Origin: Aliiruegeria haliotis
Lineage (GTDB): Bacteria > Pseudomonadota > Alphaproteobacteria > Rhodobacterales > Rhodobacteraceae
Assembly: GCF_003003255.1 (NCBI RefSeq)
Contig: NZ_PVTD01000003.1
Coordinates: 124,001-188,000, forward strand
DNA: 64,000 nucleotides
Direction of reading: 5' to 3'
Shown here: positions 25,479 through 34,196 of the stretch, piece after piece
Numbering within the stretch: position 1 is the first letter of the stretch
Layout of the letters: every line of letters starts with the position of its first letter
The notes under the pieces: model-generated
What the model was told of the DNA's origin: nothing
Databases searched by the model: none
What the model saw: only the letters and a program-made list of their open reading frames with translations
Program-made: the position numbers and the translations under genes

Positions 25479-26366
25479 ATGATCAAGGTAGGTTTCATTG
25501 GCCTTGGACAGATGGGACGCCCGATGGCGCGGAACCTCGTTCAAGGCGGCCATACGGTGCAGGTGCACGACACCGACACCGCTGCAATGGCCGCCCTAGC
25601 GGACCATGGCGCGATCGTCTGCGCTTCGGTTGCCGATTGCGCGGCGGGTGTCGATGTTCTGATCACCATGTTGCCCAACGGAGACGTGGTGAAGGCCGTC
25701 TTGTTTGACGAGGGGGGCGCGGCCGATGCATTGCCGGACGGCGCCTGGATCGTCGACATGTCGACCGTCCATCCGCTGGCCTCCGATGGCATCGCGAAAG
25801 AGGCCACCGCCCGTGGTTTCACCTTTGTGGACGCGCCGGTCGGCCGTACGTCCGACCACGCCGAGAAGGGGCAATTGCTGGTTCTGGCGGGTACGGATGA
25901 GGCCGGCGTTGCACATCTCGCGCCACTGTTTGACTGCATGGGATCGGAAACCGTTGTCACCGGTGCCGCCGGGCTCGGGATCCGGGTGAAAATCATCAAC
26001 AACTACATGAGTATCGCGTTGAACGCCTTGTCGGCAGAAGCCGCGGCACTCTGCGAGGCAATCGACCTTCCGCTCGATACCGCGATGAAGGTCATGAGCG
26101 GCACGCCTGCCGGCAACGGCCACTTCACAACGACCTGGCCGGGCAAGGTGCTCAAGGGCGACCTGTCTCCAGCCTTCATGATCGACCTCGCGCACAAGGA
26201 CATCGGCATCGCGCTCGACCTCGCCAACCAGATGCATCTGCCGATGCCTATGGGCAGCGCCGCGCGGGAGCAGTTTTCCGCTGCGCGCGCGGCCGGCCGC
26301 GGCCGTCAGGACTGGAGCGCCATCCTTGAGCAGGTGCGCGCATCCGGCGGCTTGCCGCACCACTGA
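25479..26366 (+). CDS. yihU: Sulfolactaldehyde reductase (YihU-like, beta-hydroxyacid dehydrogenase family)
   Basis: The 295-residue protein aligns almost along its whole length with E. coli YihU, as I recall that sequence. It has the NAD motif GFIGLGQMGRPMARNL, the substrate motif VGRTS at residues 121-125, the catalytic lysine K171 in GIRVKIINNYM, SAEAAALCEA, and the C-terminal GRGRQDWSAILEQVR. YihU reduces 3-sulfolactaldehyde to 2,3-dihydroxypropane-1-sulfonate with NADH. The ATG follows AGGAGG by five bases. It heads the operon with an aldose epimerase and a TauE-type exporter, divergent from deoR. A 3-hydroxyisobutyrate dehydrogenase role is less likely because of the VGRTS motif. Confidence 0.9.
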   Translation: MIKVGFIGLGQMGRPMARNLVQGGHTVQVHDTDTAAMAALADHGAIVCASVADCAAGVDVLITMLPNGDVVKAVLFDEGGAADALPDGAWIVDMSTVHPLASDGIAKEATARGFTFVDAPVGRTSDHAEKGQLLVLAGTDEAGVAHLAPLFDCMGSETVVTGAAGLGIRVKIINNYMSIALNALSAEAAALCEAIDLPLDTAMKVMSGTPAGNGHFTTTWPGKVLKGDLSPAFMIDLAHKDIGIALDLANQMHLPMPMGSAAREQFSAARAAGRGRQDWSAILEQVRASGGLPHH

Positions 26367-26447
26367 CCCCAGCCTTGCGTATCCGCGCGAGGCTTACGGT
26401 CCGATTGGGCGCACGGTCATTCCGGCGCCCGGAATACAGGAAACACC

Positions 26448-27500
26448 ATGCGCCATGACATCGAGCCCGCCGGAGAGGTGAAGGGTCGCCCCGTCGCGAA
26501 GATCACGCTCGAAAACGACCAGGGCATGAAGGTCGCAGTGCTGACCTATGGTTGCATCGTGCAATCCGTGCTTGTCCCCGACCGCTCGGGAAACATCGCC
26601 GATGCCACGCTCGGCTATGGCGAGCTTGATGCCTATCTGAAGGGCCATCCTTTCTTCGGCTCCATCGCAGGCCGTTTCGCCAACCGTATCTGTGAGGGCC
26701 GTTTCACGCTGAATGGCAAGACGTACACGCTGGAGTGCAACGAAGCGCCAACTGGACAACACTTGCATGGTGGGACGCAGGGATTTGACAAGGCGGTCTG
26801 GGGCTACGGTATTGAGGAGCGGGACGGAGCGTTGGCCCTGAACCTTTATCACACCTCGCCGGATGGCGACGCCGGATACCCGGGTCGCCTCGACGTCGTC
26901 CACACGATCTGGCTCGACCAGTCGAACGCGCTGGGAATGGAGTTCCGCGCGGTGTCCGATCGCGACACCATCCTAAACCTCGTCAACCACAGCTACTACA
27001 ACCTCTCCGGCATCGAGGGCACGACGGTCGAGGACCATGAACTCTCCGTCTCCGCCGACACGTTCATTCCGGTGGATGACCGTATGCTGCCCACAGGCGC
27101 CATCGCGCCGGTCGCGGGGACCGAGTTCGATTTCCGCGCACCGCGCCGGCTGTCCGACGCCTTCATTGCCCGCCCTGACGGCAGCTTCGACAACAATTTC
27201 TGCCTCGGCGCTGCAGAAGAGGACGGGCTGCGTCCTGCTGCCGACCTCTACCATCCACCTTCCGGGCGCGGAATGCGCGTCCGGACCACCCAACCTGGGG
27301 TGCAGTTCTACAATGGCGCCAAGCTTTCAAATCGCGCGTGGTATGGCCGCAACGGCACCCGCTACCCTGCATACGCGGGGCTTTGCCTCGAAACCCAGCA
27401 CTTCCCTGACAGCCCGAACCGCCCGCAGTTTCCCACAACGACGCTGCGCGCAGGTCAACTCTGGGAGCAACGGACGGTTCATGCGTTCTACACGCGCTGA
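26448..27500 (+). CDS. Aldose 1-epimerase (GalM family), probable sulfoquinovose mutarotase
   Basis: The 350-residue protein is a full-length galactose mutarotase family member. It shows the catalytic histidine in VNHSYYNLSG, the catalytic glutamate in LETQHFPDSPN, and FFGSIAGRFANRI. It interconverts alpha and beta anomers of a free aldose. Sulfoquinovose clusters commonly carry such a gene (YihR in E. coli) because released sugar must reach the anomer or open-chain form used by the isomerase. It lies 81 bases after the YihU-like gene and 12 bases before the exporter. Confidence 0.9.
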   Translation: MRHDIEPAGEVKGRPVAKITLENDQGMKVAVLTYGCIVQSVLVPDRSGNIADATLGYGELDAYLKGHPFFGSIAGRFANRICEGRFTLNGKTYTLECNEAPTGQHLHGGTQGFDKAVWGYGIEERDGALALNLYHTSPDGDAGYPGRLDVVHTIWLDQSNALGMEFRAVSDRDTILNLVNHSYYNLSGIEGTTVEDHELSVSADTFIPVDDRMLPTGAIAPVAGTEFDFRAPRRLSDAFIARPDGSFDNNFCLGAAEEDGLRPAADLYHPPSGRGMRVRTTQPGVQFYNGAKLSNRAWYGRNGTRYPAYAGLCLETQHFPDSPNRPQFPTTTLRAGQLWEQRTVHAFYTR

Positions 27501-27512
27501 GCGGGGCGGATC

Positions 27513-28247
27513 ATGATCCCCACCTTCTTCATCGTCTCCGCCATTCTCTTTCTCGGGGGATTCGTCCAGGGGCTGACAGGCTTCGGCCTTGCGCTTGTCT
27601 CTGTTCCGTTGCTGTCGCTTGCGCTGGATGTCAGGGCGGCGGTGCCCGTGGCCGGAATCTTCGGCTGGCTGGTCACGTTCCCGATCGTTTGGCGGATGCG
27701 TGCGCATATCCAGTGGAACGTCGTGGCCATTCTGGTGTTGGGGTCCCTGCCCGGCTCATGGCTCGGCGCCGAGCTTCTGAGGACCCTGCCCGCCAGCATC
27801 ATCCTTGCTGCCATGGGCGTCGTGTTGATCGCCTCATCGCTCTATGCCTTCATCTCCACCAATGCGCTGATCGCCGCCGCCCCACCGGGATTGAGCGCCA
27901 TCACCGGCTTTTTCTCCGGTGCCCTCGGTGCGGCCGTCGGCGAACCCGGTCCTCCGGTTATCGCCTATACGTCGATGCTGCCGTGGACAGGCGATCAGGT
28001 GAAATCTACCCTCGCGGCTTTCTTCATGTTGCAGATGGTCGGGGCCATCGGCAGCTTCTGGGCAAAGGGCCTAGTCACCGAAACCGTTGTATCGCTGCTG
28101 ATTCAGGCTGTACCTGGTTTTATGGCTGGCGCTGCGCTTGGCATGTACGGCTACACCCGCATGAAGGATCGCGAGATCAACTATCACCATATCGTGCACG
28201 GTCTGCTGCTGGCCGTGGGGGCAATGCTGATCGTCAAGGCCGCCTGA
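27513..28247 (+). CDS. TSUP/TauE-SafE family exporter, probable sulfonate exporter
   Basis: This 244-residue membrane protein has about eight helices and the two-repeat TSUP pattern (GFVQGLTGFGLALVSVPLL near the start, GFFSGALGAAVGEPGPPVIAY midway). TSUP members export sulfite, sulfolactate or related organosulfonates. It is the third gene of the YihU-like operon, 12 bases after the epimerase. Export of dihydroxypropanesulfonate is therefore the natural guess. The sequence itself does not show substrate choice. Confidence 0.85.
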   Translation: MIPTFFIVSAILFLGGFVQGLTGFGLALVSVPLLSLALDVRAAVPVAGIFGWLVTFPIVWRMRAHIQWNVVAILVLGSLPGSWLGAELLRTLPASIILAAMGVVLIASSLYAFISTNALIAAAPPGLSAITGFFSGALGAAVGEPGPPVIAYTSMLPWTGDQVKSTLAAFFMLQMVGAIGSFWAKGLVTETVVSLLIQAVPGFMAGAALGMYGYTRMKDREINYHHIVHGLLLAVGAMLIVKAA

Positions 28248-28309
28248 AGCGCGCCACTTGGACTTCCGATGGCTGCGGGTCGTCTACCGACCTTCCGGTG
28301 AAGCCCGCC

Positions 28310-29152
28310 TCAGCTCAGCCAACGCTTGCGACGGCGATAGCTGCGCACGTCACGAAAGGACTTGCGGCCCTCGTCTCCCACTCCGAGGTAGAATTCCTTC
28401 ACGTCGGGATTCTCCCGCAGGTCGGCGGCAGGGCCGTCCATGACGACACGGCCGGACTCAAGGATGTACCCATAGTGCGCGAACCGCAGCGCCACATTGG
28501 TGTTCTGTTCTGCCAAAAGGAAACTGACGCCCTCGCCCTCGTTCACGGCCTTCACGATCCCGAAGATCTGCTCCACCAATTGCGGCGCGAGACCCATGGA
28601 GGGTTCGTCCAGCAGGATCGTCTCCGGACGGGACATCAGCGCGCGACCGATCGCACACATCTGCTGCTCGCCTCCGGACGTATAGCCTGCCTGGCTCTTC
28701 CGTCTCTCCCTGAGACGCGGAAAATAGGAGTAGACCATCTCGAGATCCGCAGCGACCGCGCCCGCCCCGTCATTGCGGGTATAGGCGCCGGTCATCAGGT
28801 TCTCCTCGACGGTCAGGTGTTCGAAGCAGTGGCGGCCTTCCATCACCTGGATGACCCCCTTTTTCACCAGCTTCGCGGGATCGAGGTCCTGAACCTCCTC
28901 ACCCTTGTACTTGATCGACCCCTTGGTCACCTCGCCCCGCTCCGAATGCAGCAGGTTCGAGATCGCCTTGAGGGTCGTCGTCTTGCCGGCCCCGTTGCCC
29001 CCCAGAAGCGCCGTGATCCCACCTTTCGGCACGTTCAACGACACGCCTTTGAGCACCAGGATCACGTGGTTGTAGATCACCTCGACGTTGTTGACCTCGA
29101 GCAGTGTCTCCGCGCCGGTCTCGCGGCTCACGGAAGGGGCAGTGTCCAGCAT
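28310..29152 (-). CDS. livF: Branched-chain-type ABC transporter ATPase (LivF family)
   Basis: The 280-residue ATPase has a Walker A motif GGNGAGKTT, a signature YTSGGEQQMCAIGRALM, and a Walker B ILLDEPSMGLAPQL, which is typical LivF. The C-terminal tail is unusually basic (GRKSFRDVRSYRRRKRWLS). It powers the LivHM permease encoded upstream on the same strand and is the last gene of the operon. Its gene follows the substrate-binding protein gene after 74 bases. The likely substrate is an organic or aromatic acid, given the acyl-CoA synthetase at the operon head. Confidence 0.93.
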   Translation of the reverse strand: MLDTAPSVSRETGAETLLEVNNVEVIYNHVILVLKGVSLNVPKGGITALLGGNGAGKTTTLKAISNLLHSERGEVTKGSIKYKGEEVQDLDPAKLVKKGVIQVMEGRHCFEHLTVEENLMTGAYTRNDGAGAVAADLEMVYSYFPRLRERRKSQAGYTSGGEQQMCAIGRALMSRPETILLDEPSMGLAPQLVEQIFGIVKAVNEGEGVSFLLAEQNTNVALRFAHYGYILESGRVVMDGPAADLRENPDVKEFYLGVGDEGRKSFRDVRSYRRRKRWLS

Positions 29153-29226
29153 GTCGGTCTTCTTCCTGGAGTTGGAACCCTTGATCCGCCGGCGAGCCCT
29201 GACCCGCCGGCGGAAGGCTCAAAGCC

Positions 29227-30513
29227 TTAGTTGCAGCTCTCGTTCACCGGCCAGGGCGCGTTGGCCTCGGCGTATTCGGCGGATTTCTCAGCCTCAAGCG
29301 GTGCGATGAAGGCCGCGTCTGCCATCAGCAAGTCGGAGGCCTGAACGAATTTCTCGCCGTCCCACTCCAGCATCCATGCACCGGAGTGCCCGGTGTGGTT
29401 ATCGCAGGACGTCGAGAATGGCGGCACCATGCCGGACATTCCCAACTCCTCCAGCCGCGCCTCGCTGATATCGAGGTTTTCCAGCCCGTCGCGCAGTTGC
29501 GCGGCGTTGATCTCACCGGTGCCATGGATTTCCTGCGCCTTGGCGATGGCTTCGGCGAGGATCATCGAGATCACCAGACCACGCTGGTAGAACACCGCAT
29601 TCGTGTCCTCTGCCTCGCTCATACCCTTGTCATAGACGTGGGTCTTAAGATCGGCCAACAGGGGCGCATCAGGCTGCGGCATCGACCAGGAGATGGATTT
29701 GTAGCCCTTGCCAGCCTCGCCGACCTGCTTGAGATCCGCATCGTGGCCCGACCACCAGACGCCGATGAACTGATCCATCGGGTACTTGGTCTTCACGGCT
29801 TCGGTGATGGCGCCGGCGTTCATTGCACCCCAGCCCCACATCACCACATTGTCCGGACGCTCCTTGCGGATCTGCAGCCATTGCGCGGACTGGTTCTGCA
29901 TCTCCTTTAGGCCGACCGGGATCAGCACCAACTCGAACCCGTACTCCGCCGCCATGGCCTCCAGTACTGGGATCGGCTCCTTGCCGAACGGATGGTCGAG
30001 ATGGAGCAGCGCGATCTTCTTGCCGTTGAGACTGCCAAGGTCGCCCGCGGCGATATCCTGAACGATCATCGACGCCGCATCCCAGTAAGAGGCGGGCGGG
30101 TTGAAGGCCCACTGGAACACCTTGCCGTTGGCCATCGGCGAGAACCCATAGCCGGGTGCCAGGATCGGGATCATGTCGGTGTTGGTCTTGGGAAGCACCT
30201 GCAACGTGATGCCGGTGGACCAGGGCTGTGTGACAACAGCATTGGCCTTGGTCCGCTCGTAGCATTCCACACCTTTCTCGGTGGAATAGCCGGTCTCGCA
30301 TTCCTCGAACATGATCGGCACGCCGCCGATCCCGCCATCGCGCTCGTTCAACATGGTCATGTAGTCTTTCTGACCATCCATGAGCGGGATGCCCGTCGCC
30401 GCAAAGGGCCCGGTCCGATAGGTCAGGTTCGGCGCGAAAATCCCTTCGGCCATTGCCCCGACTCCCACAAGGCTCACCGCAGTGGCAAGCGCCAGCGTCC
30501 TGAATGTCTTCAT
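29227..30513 (-). CDS. ABC transporter substrate-binding protein (LivJ/K type)
   Basis: The 428-residue protein has a signal peptide (MKTFRTLALATAVSLVGVGAMA) and a type I periplasmic-binding fold. It shows GIPLMDGQKDYMTMLNERDGGIGGVPI and two cysteine pairs (ECETGYSTEKGVECYE; SCDNHTGHSG with the terminal CN) that may form disulfides. It delivers the solute to LivHM. The start at 30513 follows GGGAGGAG. Its length is longer than classic LivK (about 370) and fits the aromatic- or aliphatic-acid subgroup. The ligand is unknown. Confidence 0.92.
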   Translation of the reverse strand: MKTFRTLALATAVSLVGVGAMAEGIFAPNLTYRTGPFAATGIPLMDGQKDYMTMLNERDGGIGGVPIMFEECETGYSTEKGVECYERTKANAVVTQPWSTGITLQVLPKTNTDMIPILAPGYGFSPMANGKVFQWAFNPPASYWDAASMIVQDIAAGDLGSLNGKKIALLHLDHPFGKEPIPVLEAMAAEYGFELVLIPVGLKEMQNQSAQWLQIRKERPDNVVMWGWGAMNAGAITEAVKTKYPMDQFIGVWWSGHDADLKQVGEAGKGYKSISWSMPQPDAPLLADLKTHVYDKGMSEAEDTNAVFYQRGLVISMILAEAIAKAQEIHGTGEINAAQLRDGLENLDISEARLEELGMSGMVPPFSTSCDNHTGHSGAWMLEWDGEKFVQASDLLMADAAFIAPLEAEKSAEYAEANAPWPVNESCN

Positions 30514-30612
30514 GTCTCTCCTCCCTGAATGAACATGGTCGACTGTCGTTTTTGGGGATTTCCCCCGTGTGGATTCTCCGTTTTTTTTCGGACGCAACAC
30601 GCGCCCCGGCCA

Positions 30613-31689
30613 TCAATGCGGGAACGGCCAGATAATCAGTTTTTCCCGTATCAGCCGCCACAACTGGTTCAGCCCGTGCGGCTCGATGATCAGGAAGAAG
30701 ATGATCAGCGACCCGACGATCATGATGTTCAAGTGCTCTAAAAGCGCGGATTCCACATGGATGCCCAGCCAGCCGGGCACTGTGTTGAGGACAACCGGCA
30801 ACCCCACGATCAGGATCGCTCCAAGGTAGTTGCCCATGATCGACCCGAGCCCACCGATGATCGCGATGAAGAGCACCCGGAAGCTGAGCGGAATATCGAA
30901 GAGGTTCGGCTCGGCCGCCCCCCTCCACATGAAGACAAAAAGCGCCCCGGCGACCCCGACGATGTACGAGGACACTGCAAAGGCCGTCAGTTTCGACTTC
31001 ATCAGGTTGATCCCGATCAACTCGGCGGCGATGTCCATGTCACGCGTGGCCTTCCACGTTCTCCCAAGGTTGCCGCGCGTCAGGTTGATCGCGAGATAGG
31101 TCAGCAGCGAGACAATCGTCAGCACCACGTAGTACTGGGTCATCGAACTAGCCTGCGGCCCAGAGACATAGAAGCCGAACATGTCGAGGTTCGGCACCTG
31201 GATGGCGCCGCTGGCATTGTAGTTGTAGAGCCAGGCCCACTTCTCGAACAGCCACACAAGGAAGAACTGTGCAGCCAGGGTGGCGATGGCGAGGTAGAAT
31301 CCCTTGATCCGCAGGCTGGGGATACCGAAGAGCACGCCCACCCCAGCCGAGAATACACCCGACAACAGGATCGCGATGATCGGGTTCATCCATGGCATCA
31401 GCGTGATCATCTTGTAGCAGGCATAGGCCCCGACGCCCATGAAAGCCCCGGTTCCGAGCGAGAGCTGCCCCGCAAAACCGGTCAGAATGTTGAGCCCCAG
31501 CGCCGCCAGCGAGTAGATCAGGATCGGTGTCAGGATCGTCTGGAAAGTGAACTCGCTCGCCGTGAGCGGGAACACGACCCAGGCGCAGACGAGGATCAAC
31601 CCCAGCAGAAACGCGTCCTGCCGGATCGGAAACAGCGCCTGGTCGGCGCGGTAGGAGGTCTTGAACTGACCGGCGGTACGATAGAGCAT
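30613..31689 (-). CDS. livM: Branched-chain-type ABC transporter permease (LivM family)
   Basis: The 358-residue protein has about ten helices. It carries the LivM hallmark ALGLNILTGFAGQLSLGTGAFMGVGAYA and the EAA-like loop TRDMDIAAELIGINLMKSKLTAFAVSS. It forms the translocation channel with LivH. The ATG at 31689 overlaps the stop of the small membrane gene by one base (TGATG), so the two are translationally coupled. A longer upstream frame only overlaps that small gene and is rejected. Confidence 0.94.
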   Translation of the reverse strand: MLYRTAGQFKTSYRADQALFPIRQDAFLLGLILVCAWVVFPLTASEFTFQTILTPILIYSLAALGLNILTGFAGQLSLGTGAFMGVGAYACYKMITLMPWMNPIIAILLSGVFSAGVGVLFGIPSLRIKGFYLAIATLAAQFFLVWLFEKWAWLYNYNASGAIQVPNLDMFGFYVSGPQASSMTQYYVVLTIVSLLTYLAINLTRGNLGRTWKATRDMDIAAELIGINLMKSKLTAFAVSSYIVGVAGALFVFMWRGAAEPNLFDIPLSFRVLFIAIIGGLGSIMGNYLGAILIVGLPVVLNTVPGWLGIHVESALLEHLNIMIVGSLIIFFLIIEPHGLNQLWRLIREKLIIWPFPH

Positions 31690-31940
31690 CAGGCGGAATC
31701 CCCATCTGGGCGGAATTGCTCGGGCACGGCCCGGTTCGGTCGCTTCGCATAGCCCGTCCGCTCGTTGTGCCGGACCAGCCACATATACGCCCAAAGCCCG
31801 GCCGCCGCGCCAAGAATGGCGAGCACAAGCGCGATCATCATTTGCCCGCCAGCCTCGTTGCCCGAGGACAACGCCAGGTAGCCAAACGCCCAGAAGCCCG
31901 ACCAGGCCACGACGTTCAGGATTGCAACCAGCTTCGCCAC
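31689..31940 (-). CDS. Small two-helix membrane protein coupled to LivM
   Basis: The 83-residue protein begins at a GTG (31940) eight bases after GGAGG. It has two hydrophobic helices (about residues 3-20 and 32-52) and a polar tail (RHNERTGYAKRPNRAVPEQF). I do not recognise a family. It lies between livH and livM, and its stop overlaps the livM start, so it is probably made in step with the permease and may assist its assembly. A longer frame starting at 32060 adds a region without coding character. Confidence 0.65.
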   Translation of the reverse strand: MAKLVAILNVVAWSGFWAFGYLALSSGNEAGGQMMIALVLAILGAAAGLWAYMWLVRHNERTGYAKRPNRAVPEQFRPDGDSA

Positions 31941-32067
31941 TTCGGTTTCCTCCCCGATATACCGTGTCTCCCACCTGAACGGTTTGCGCACCGCCCCGAC
32001 GGGGTGAATTCCTCTACGTGTTCGATGCGCCTCCGGGCGACCAGCCCCGGGCGGCGCCATCGTCTCA

Positions 32068-33027
32068 TCACACCCTCTCGATGATCTTCTCGCCGAACAG
32101 CCCCTGCGGGCGGAACAGCAGCACGACCAGCGCCAGCACATAGGCAAACCAGCTTTCGGTGTTGCCACCGAGCAGCGGTGCGCCCCAGTAGATCTCGAAA
32201 AGCTTCTCCAGCATCCCGATCATCAGCCCGCCGATGATCGCGCCGGTGATCGACTCCAGCCCGCCCAGCATCAGAACGGGGAGTGCCTTGTAGGCGATCA
32301 CTTCCAGCGCGAAGGATACCCCCGCGCGGCTGCCCCAGGCGATGCCGGTGACCAGCGCGATAATCCCCGCGATGAACCAGACCAGCACCCAGATCGTCTG
32401 AAGGCTGATGCCAACCGACAACGCCGCCTGATGGTCGTCACCCAGCGCCCGGATGGCACGGCCCATGCGGGTCTTGTTCAGGAACAGCAGGAGCGAGACG
32501 ACCAGCGTCGCCGCAACCAGCACCGCGGTGATGTCGATGTGCTGCAGGATCAACAGCCCGCCAAACGGCTCCAGCACGATGTCCCCGGTCGGAATGCCGA
32601 GTTCCGAGGTGATCATAACCTTGTTCTCGCCGCCAAAGATGATCTCGCCAAACCCGATCAGGAACAGGGTGATCCCGATGGTGGCCATGAACAGGATGAT
32701 ATCCGGCTGCCCGACCAACGGCCGCAACACAACCCTCTCGATGGTTACGGCCAGCAGGAACATGACGCCGAGCGTCAGAGCGACGGAGATCCAGGCAGGT
32801 ACGCCCATCTCGTGCAGCCCGACCAGAGTGAGGGCGGCAAACACCACCATGATGCCCTGGGCGAAATTGAATATCCGGCTGGAGCGGAAGATCAGGACGA
32901 AGCCCAACGCGATCAGCGAATAGAGCACGCCGGATACCAGCCCTTCCCAGAGCACCTGCATCAGGAAGTCAGGTGCCGCGATCATGTCCGCGAACGGTGC
33001 CACGAAGATCTTGTTCAGCAGTTCCAT
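32068..33027 (-). CDS. livH: Branched-chain-type ABC transporter permease (LivH family)
   Basis: The 319-residue protein has about eight to nine helices and the LivH landmarks GLVSGVLYSLIALGFVLIFRSSRIFNFAQG and RAIRALGDDHQAALSVGISLQTIW (EAA loop). The C-terminal end LFRPQGLFGEKIIERV is typical. It pairs with LivM. A GGGAG site precedes the ATG. It lies 108 bases after livG in the same operon. Confidence 0.95.
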   Translation of the reverse strand: MELLNKIFVAPFADMIAAPDFLMQVLWEGLVSGVLYSLIALGFVLIFRSSRIFNFAQGIMVVFAALTLVGLHEMGVPAWISVALTLGVMFLLAVTIERVVLRPLVGQPDIILFMATIGITLFLIGFGEIIFGGENKVMITSELGIPTGDIVLEPFGGLLILQHIDITAVLVAATLVVSLLLFLNKTRMGRAIRALGDDHQAALSVGISLQTIWVLVWFIAGIIALVTGIAWGSRAGVSFALEVIAYKALPVLMLGGLESITGAIIGGLMIGMLEKLFEIYWGAPLLGGNTESWFAYVLALVVLLFRPQGLFGEKIIERV

Positions 33028-33135
33028 GCCGCATCTCCCGCAAGTTTTTGCACAGGAACCGAATGTCCCGGATGTGTTTTCCGCGTCTCGACCGGGGCTG
33101 TCCGGGGGCCGACCCTAGAATGAACCGACGGACGC

Positions 33136-33954
33136 TCAGTCATGGGCCACCCCGAGGTAGGCATCGATCACATCCTGGTTGGAGCGCACCTCGTCCGGCG
33201 TCCCGTCGCCAATCTTCTTGCCATAGTCCATCACGACCACACGGTCCGACAGATCCATCACCACGCCCATGTCGTGTTCGATCAGGGCAATGGTGGTGCC
33301 GAATTCGTCGTTCACATCAAGGATGAAGCGGGACATGTCCTCTTTCTCCTCGACATTCATCCCGGCCATGGGCTCGTCCAGCAGCAGCAGGCTCGGCTCC
33401 GCGGCCAGCGCACGCGCCAGTTCGACCCGTTTCTTCAGCCCGTAAGGCAACCTGCCCACCGGGGTTTTGCGGATCGACTGGATCTCCAGGAAGTCGATGA
33501 TCTTCTCGACCTGTTCCCGGTTGTGGACCTCTTCGCGTTCGGCCTTCCCCCACCAGATCGCCTGCTCCCAGATCGAAGCCTTCATATGTGTCAGGCGACC
33601 GGTCATGACATTGTCGAGCACCGTCATACCCTCAAAAAGAGCGATGTTCTGGAAGGTACGCCCCACGCCCTGCCGCGCCACCTCGAAGGGTTTCATGGAA
33701 GGCCGCACGCCGCCCTTGTACCAGACCTCTCCCTCTTGCGGATGGTAGAACCCGCTGATGACGTTGAGCATCGAGGATTTCCCGGCGCCGTTCGGTCCGA
33801 TGATCGCGCGGATCTCGCCCTCGCGGATGTCGAAAGAGATATCCTTGATCGCAACCACGCCGCCAAAGCGCAGGGTGATGTTCTTCATCTCCATCAGGAC
33901 GCCGCCAATCCGCCGGCCGTCCTCGGTGACGTAACCCTCTGTCAAAGCGTCCAT
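33136..33954 (-). CDS. livG: Branched-chain-type ABC transporter ATPase (LivG family)
   Basis: The 272-residue ATPase has Walker A GPNGAGKSS, LivG-type VGRTFQNIALFEGMTVLDNVM, a signature region RLPYGLKKRVELARAL and Walker B LLLLDEPMAGMN. The signature departs from the usual LSGGQ (LPYGLKK), which is normal for LivG. Its N-terminus overlaps the preceding small membrane gene by 13 bases. It should form the ATPase pair with LivF. Confidence 0.94.
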   Translation of the reverse strand: MDALTEGYVTEDGRRIGGVLMEMKNITLRFGGVVAIKDISFDIREGEIRAIIGPNGAGKSSMLNVISGFYHPQEGEVWYKGGVRPSMKPFEVARQGVGRTFQNIALFEGMTVLDNVMTGRLTHMKASIWEQAIWWGKAEREEVHNREQVEKIIDFLEIQSIRKTPVGRLPYGLKKRVELARALAAEPSLLLLDEPMAGMNVEEKEDMSRFILDVNDEFGTTIALIEHDMGVVMDLSDRVVVMDYGKKIGDGTPDEVRSNQDVIDAYLGVAHD

Positions 33955-34196
33955 CCCTGCCCCCAGATGAATCCAGAAATAATGGCACCGGCAAGCATGG
34001 AGATGACGATAAGCGCGCCATGGATCCAGACCTTCGGCGGACGCGGCACCAACGACGGTATCGGGATTGCGAATGCCGCGCCGATGAGCGCGCCACGCAC
34101 CCCGGCCGGAGCCTCACCCACCAGGGCGAGCACGATCACGACCAGGCTGATGGGCACGGTGATGTAGACCGGGAGAGATGGCCGCTGCTCGTTCAT
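33942..34196 (-). CDS. Small membrane protein of the Liv/acyl-CoA synthetase operon
   Basis: The 84-residue protein has two or three hydrophobic helices (VYITVPISLVVIVLALV; VRGALIGAAFAI; WIHGALIVISMLAGAIISG). I do not recognise a family. Its ATG overlaps the acyl-CoA synthetase stop by four bases (ATGA) and its end overlaps livG by 13 bases. This tight packing supports a real gene. A transporter-assembly role is a guess from position. Confidence 0.72.
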   Translation of the reverse strand: MNEQRPSLPVYITVPISLVVIVLALVGEAPAGVRGALIGAAFAIPIPSLVPRPPKVWIHGALIVISMLAGAIISGFIWGQGWTL

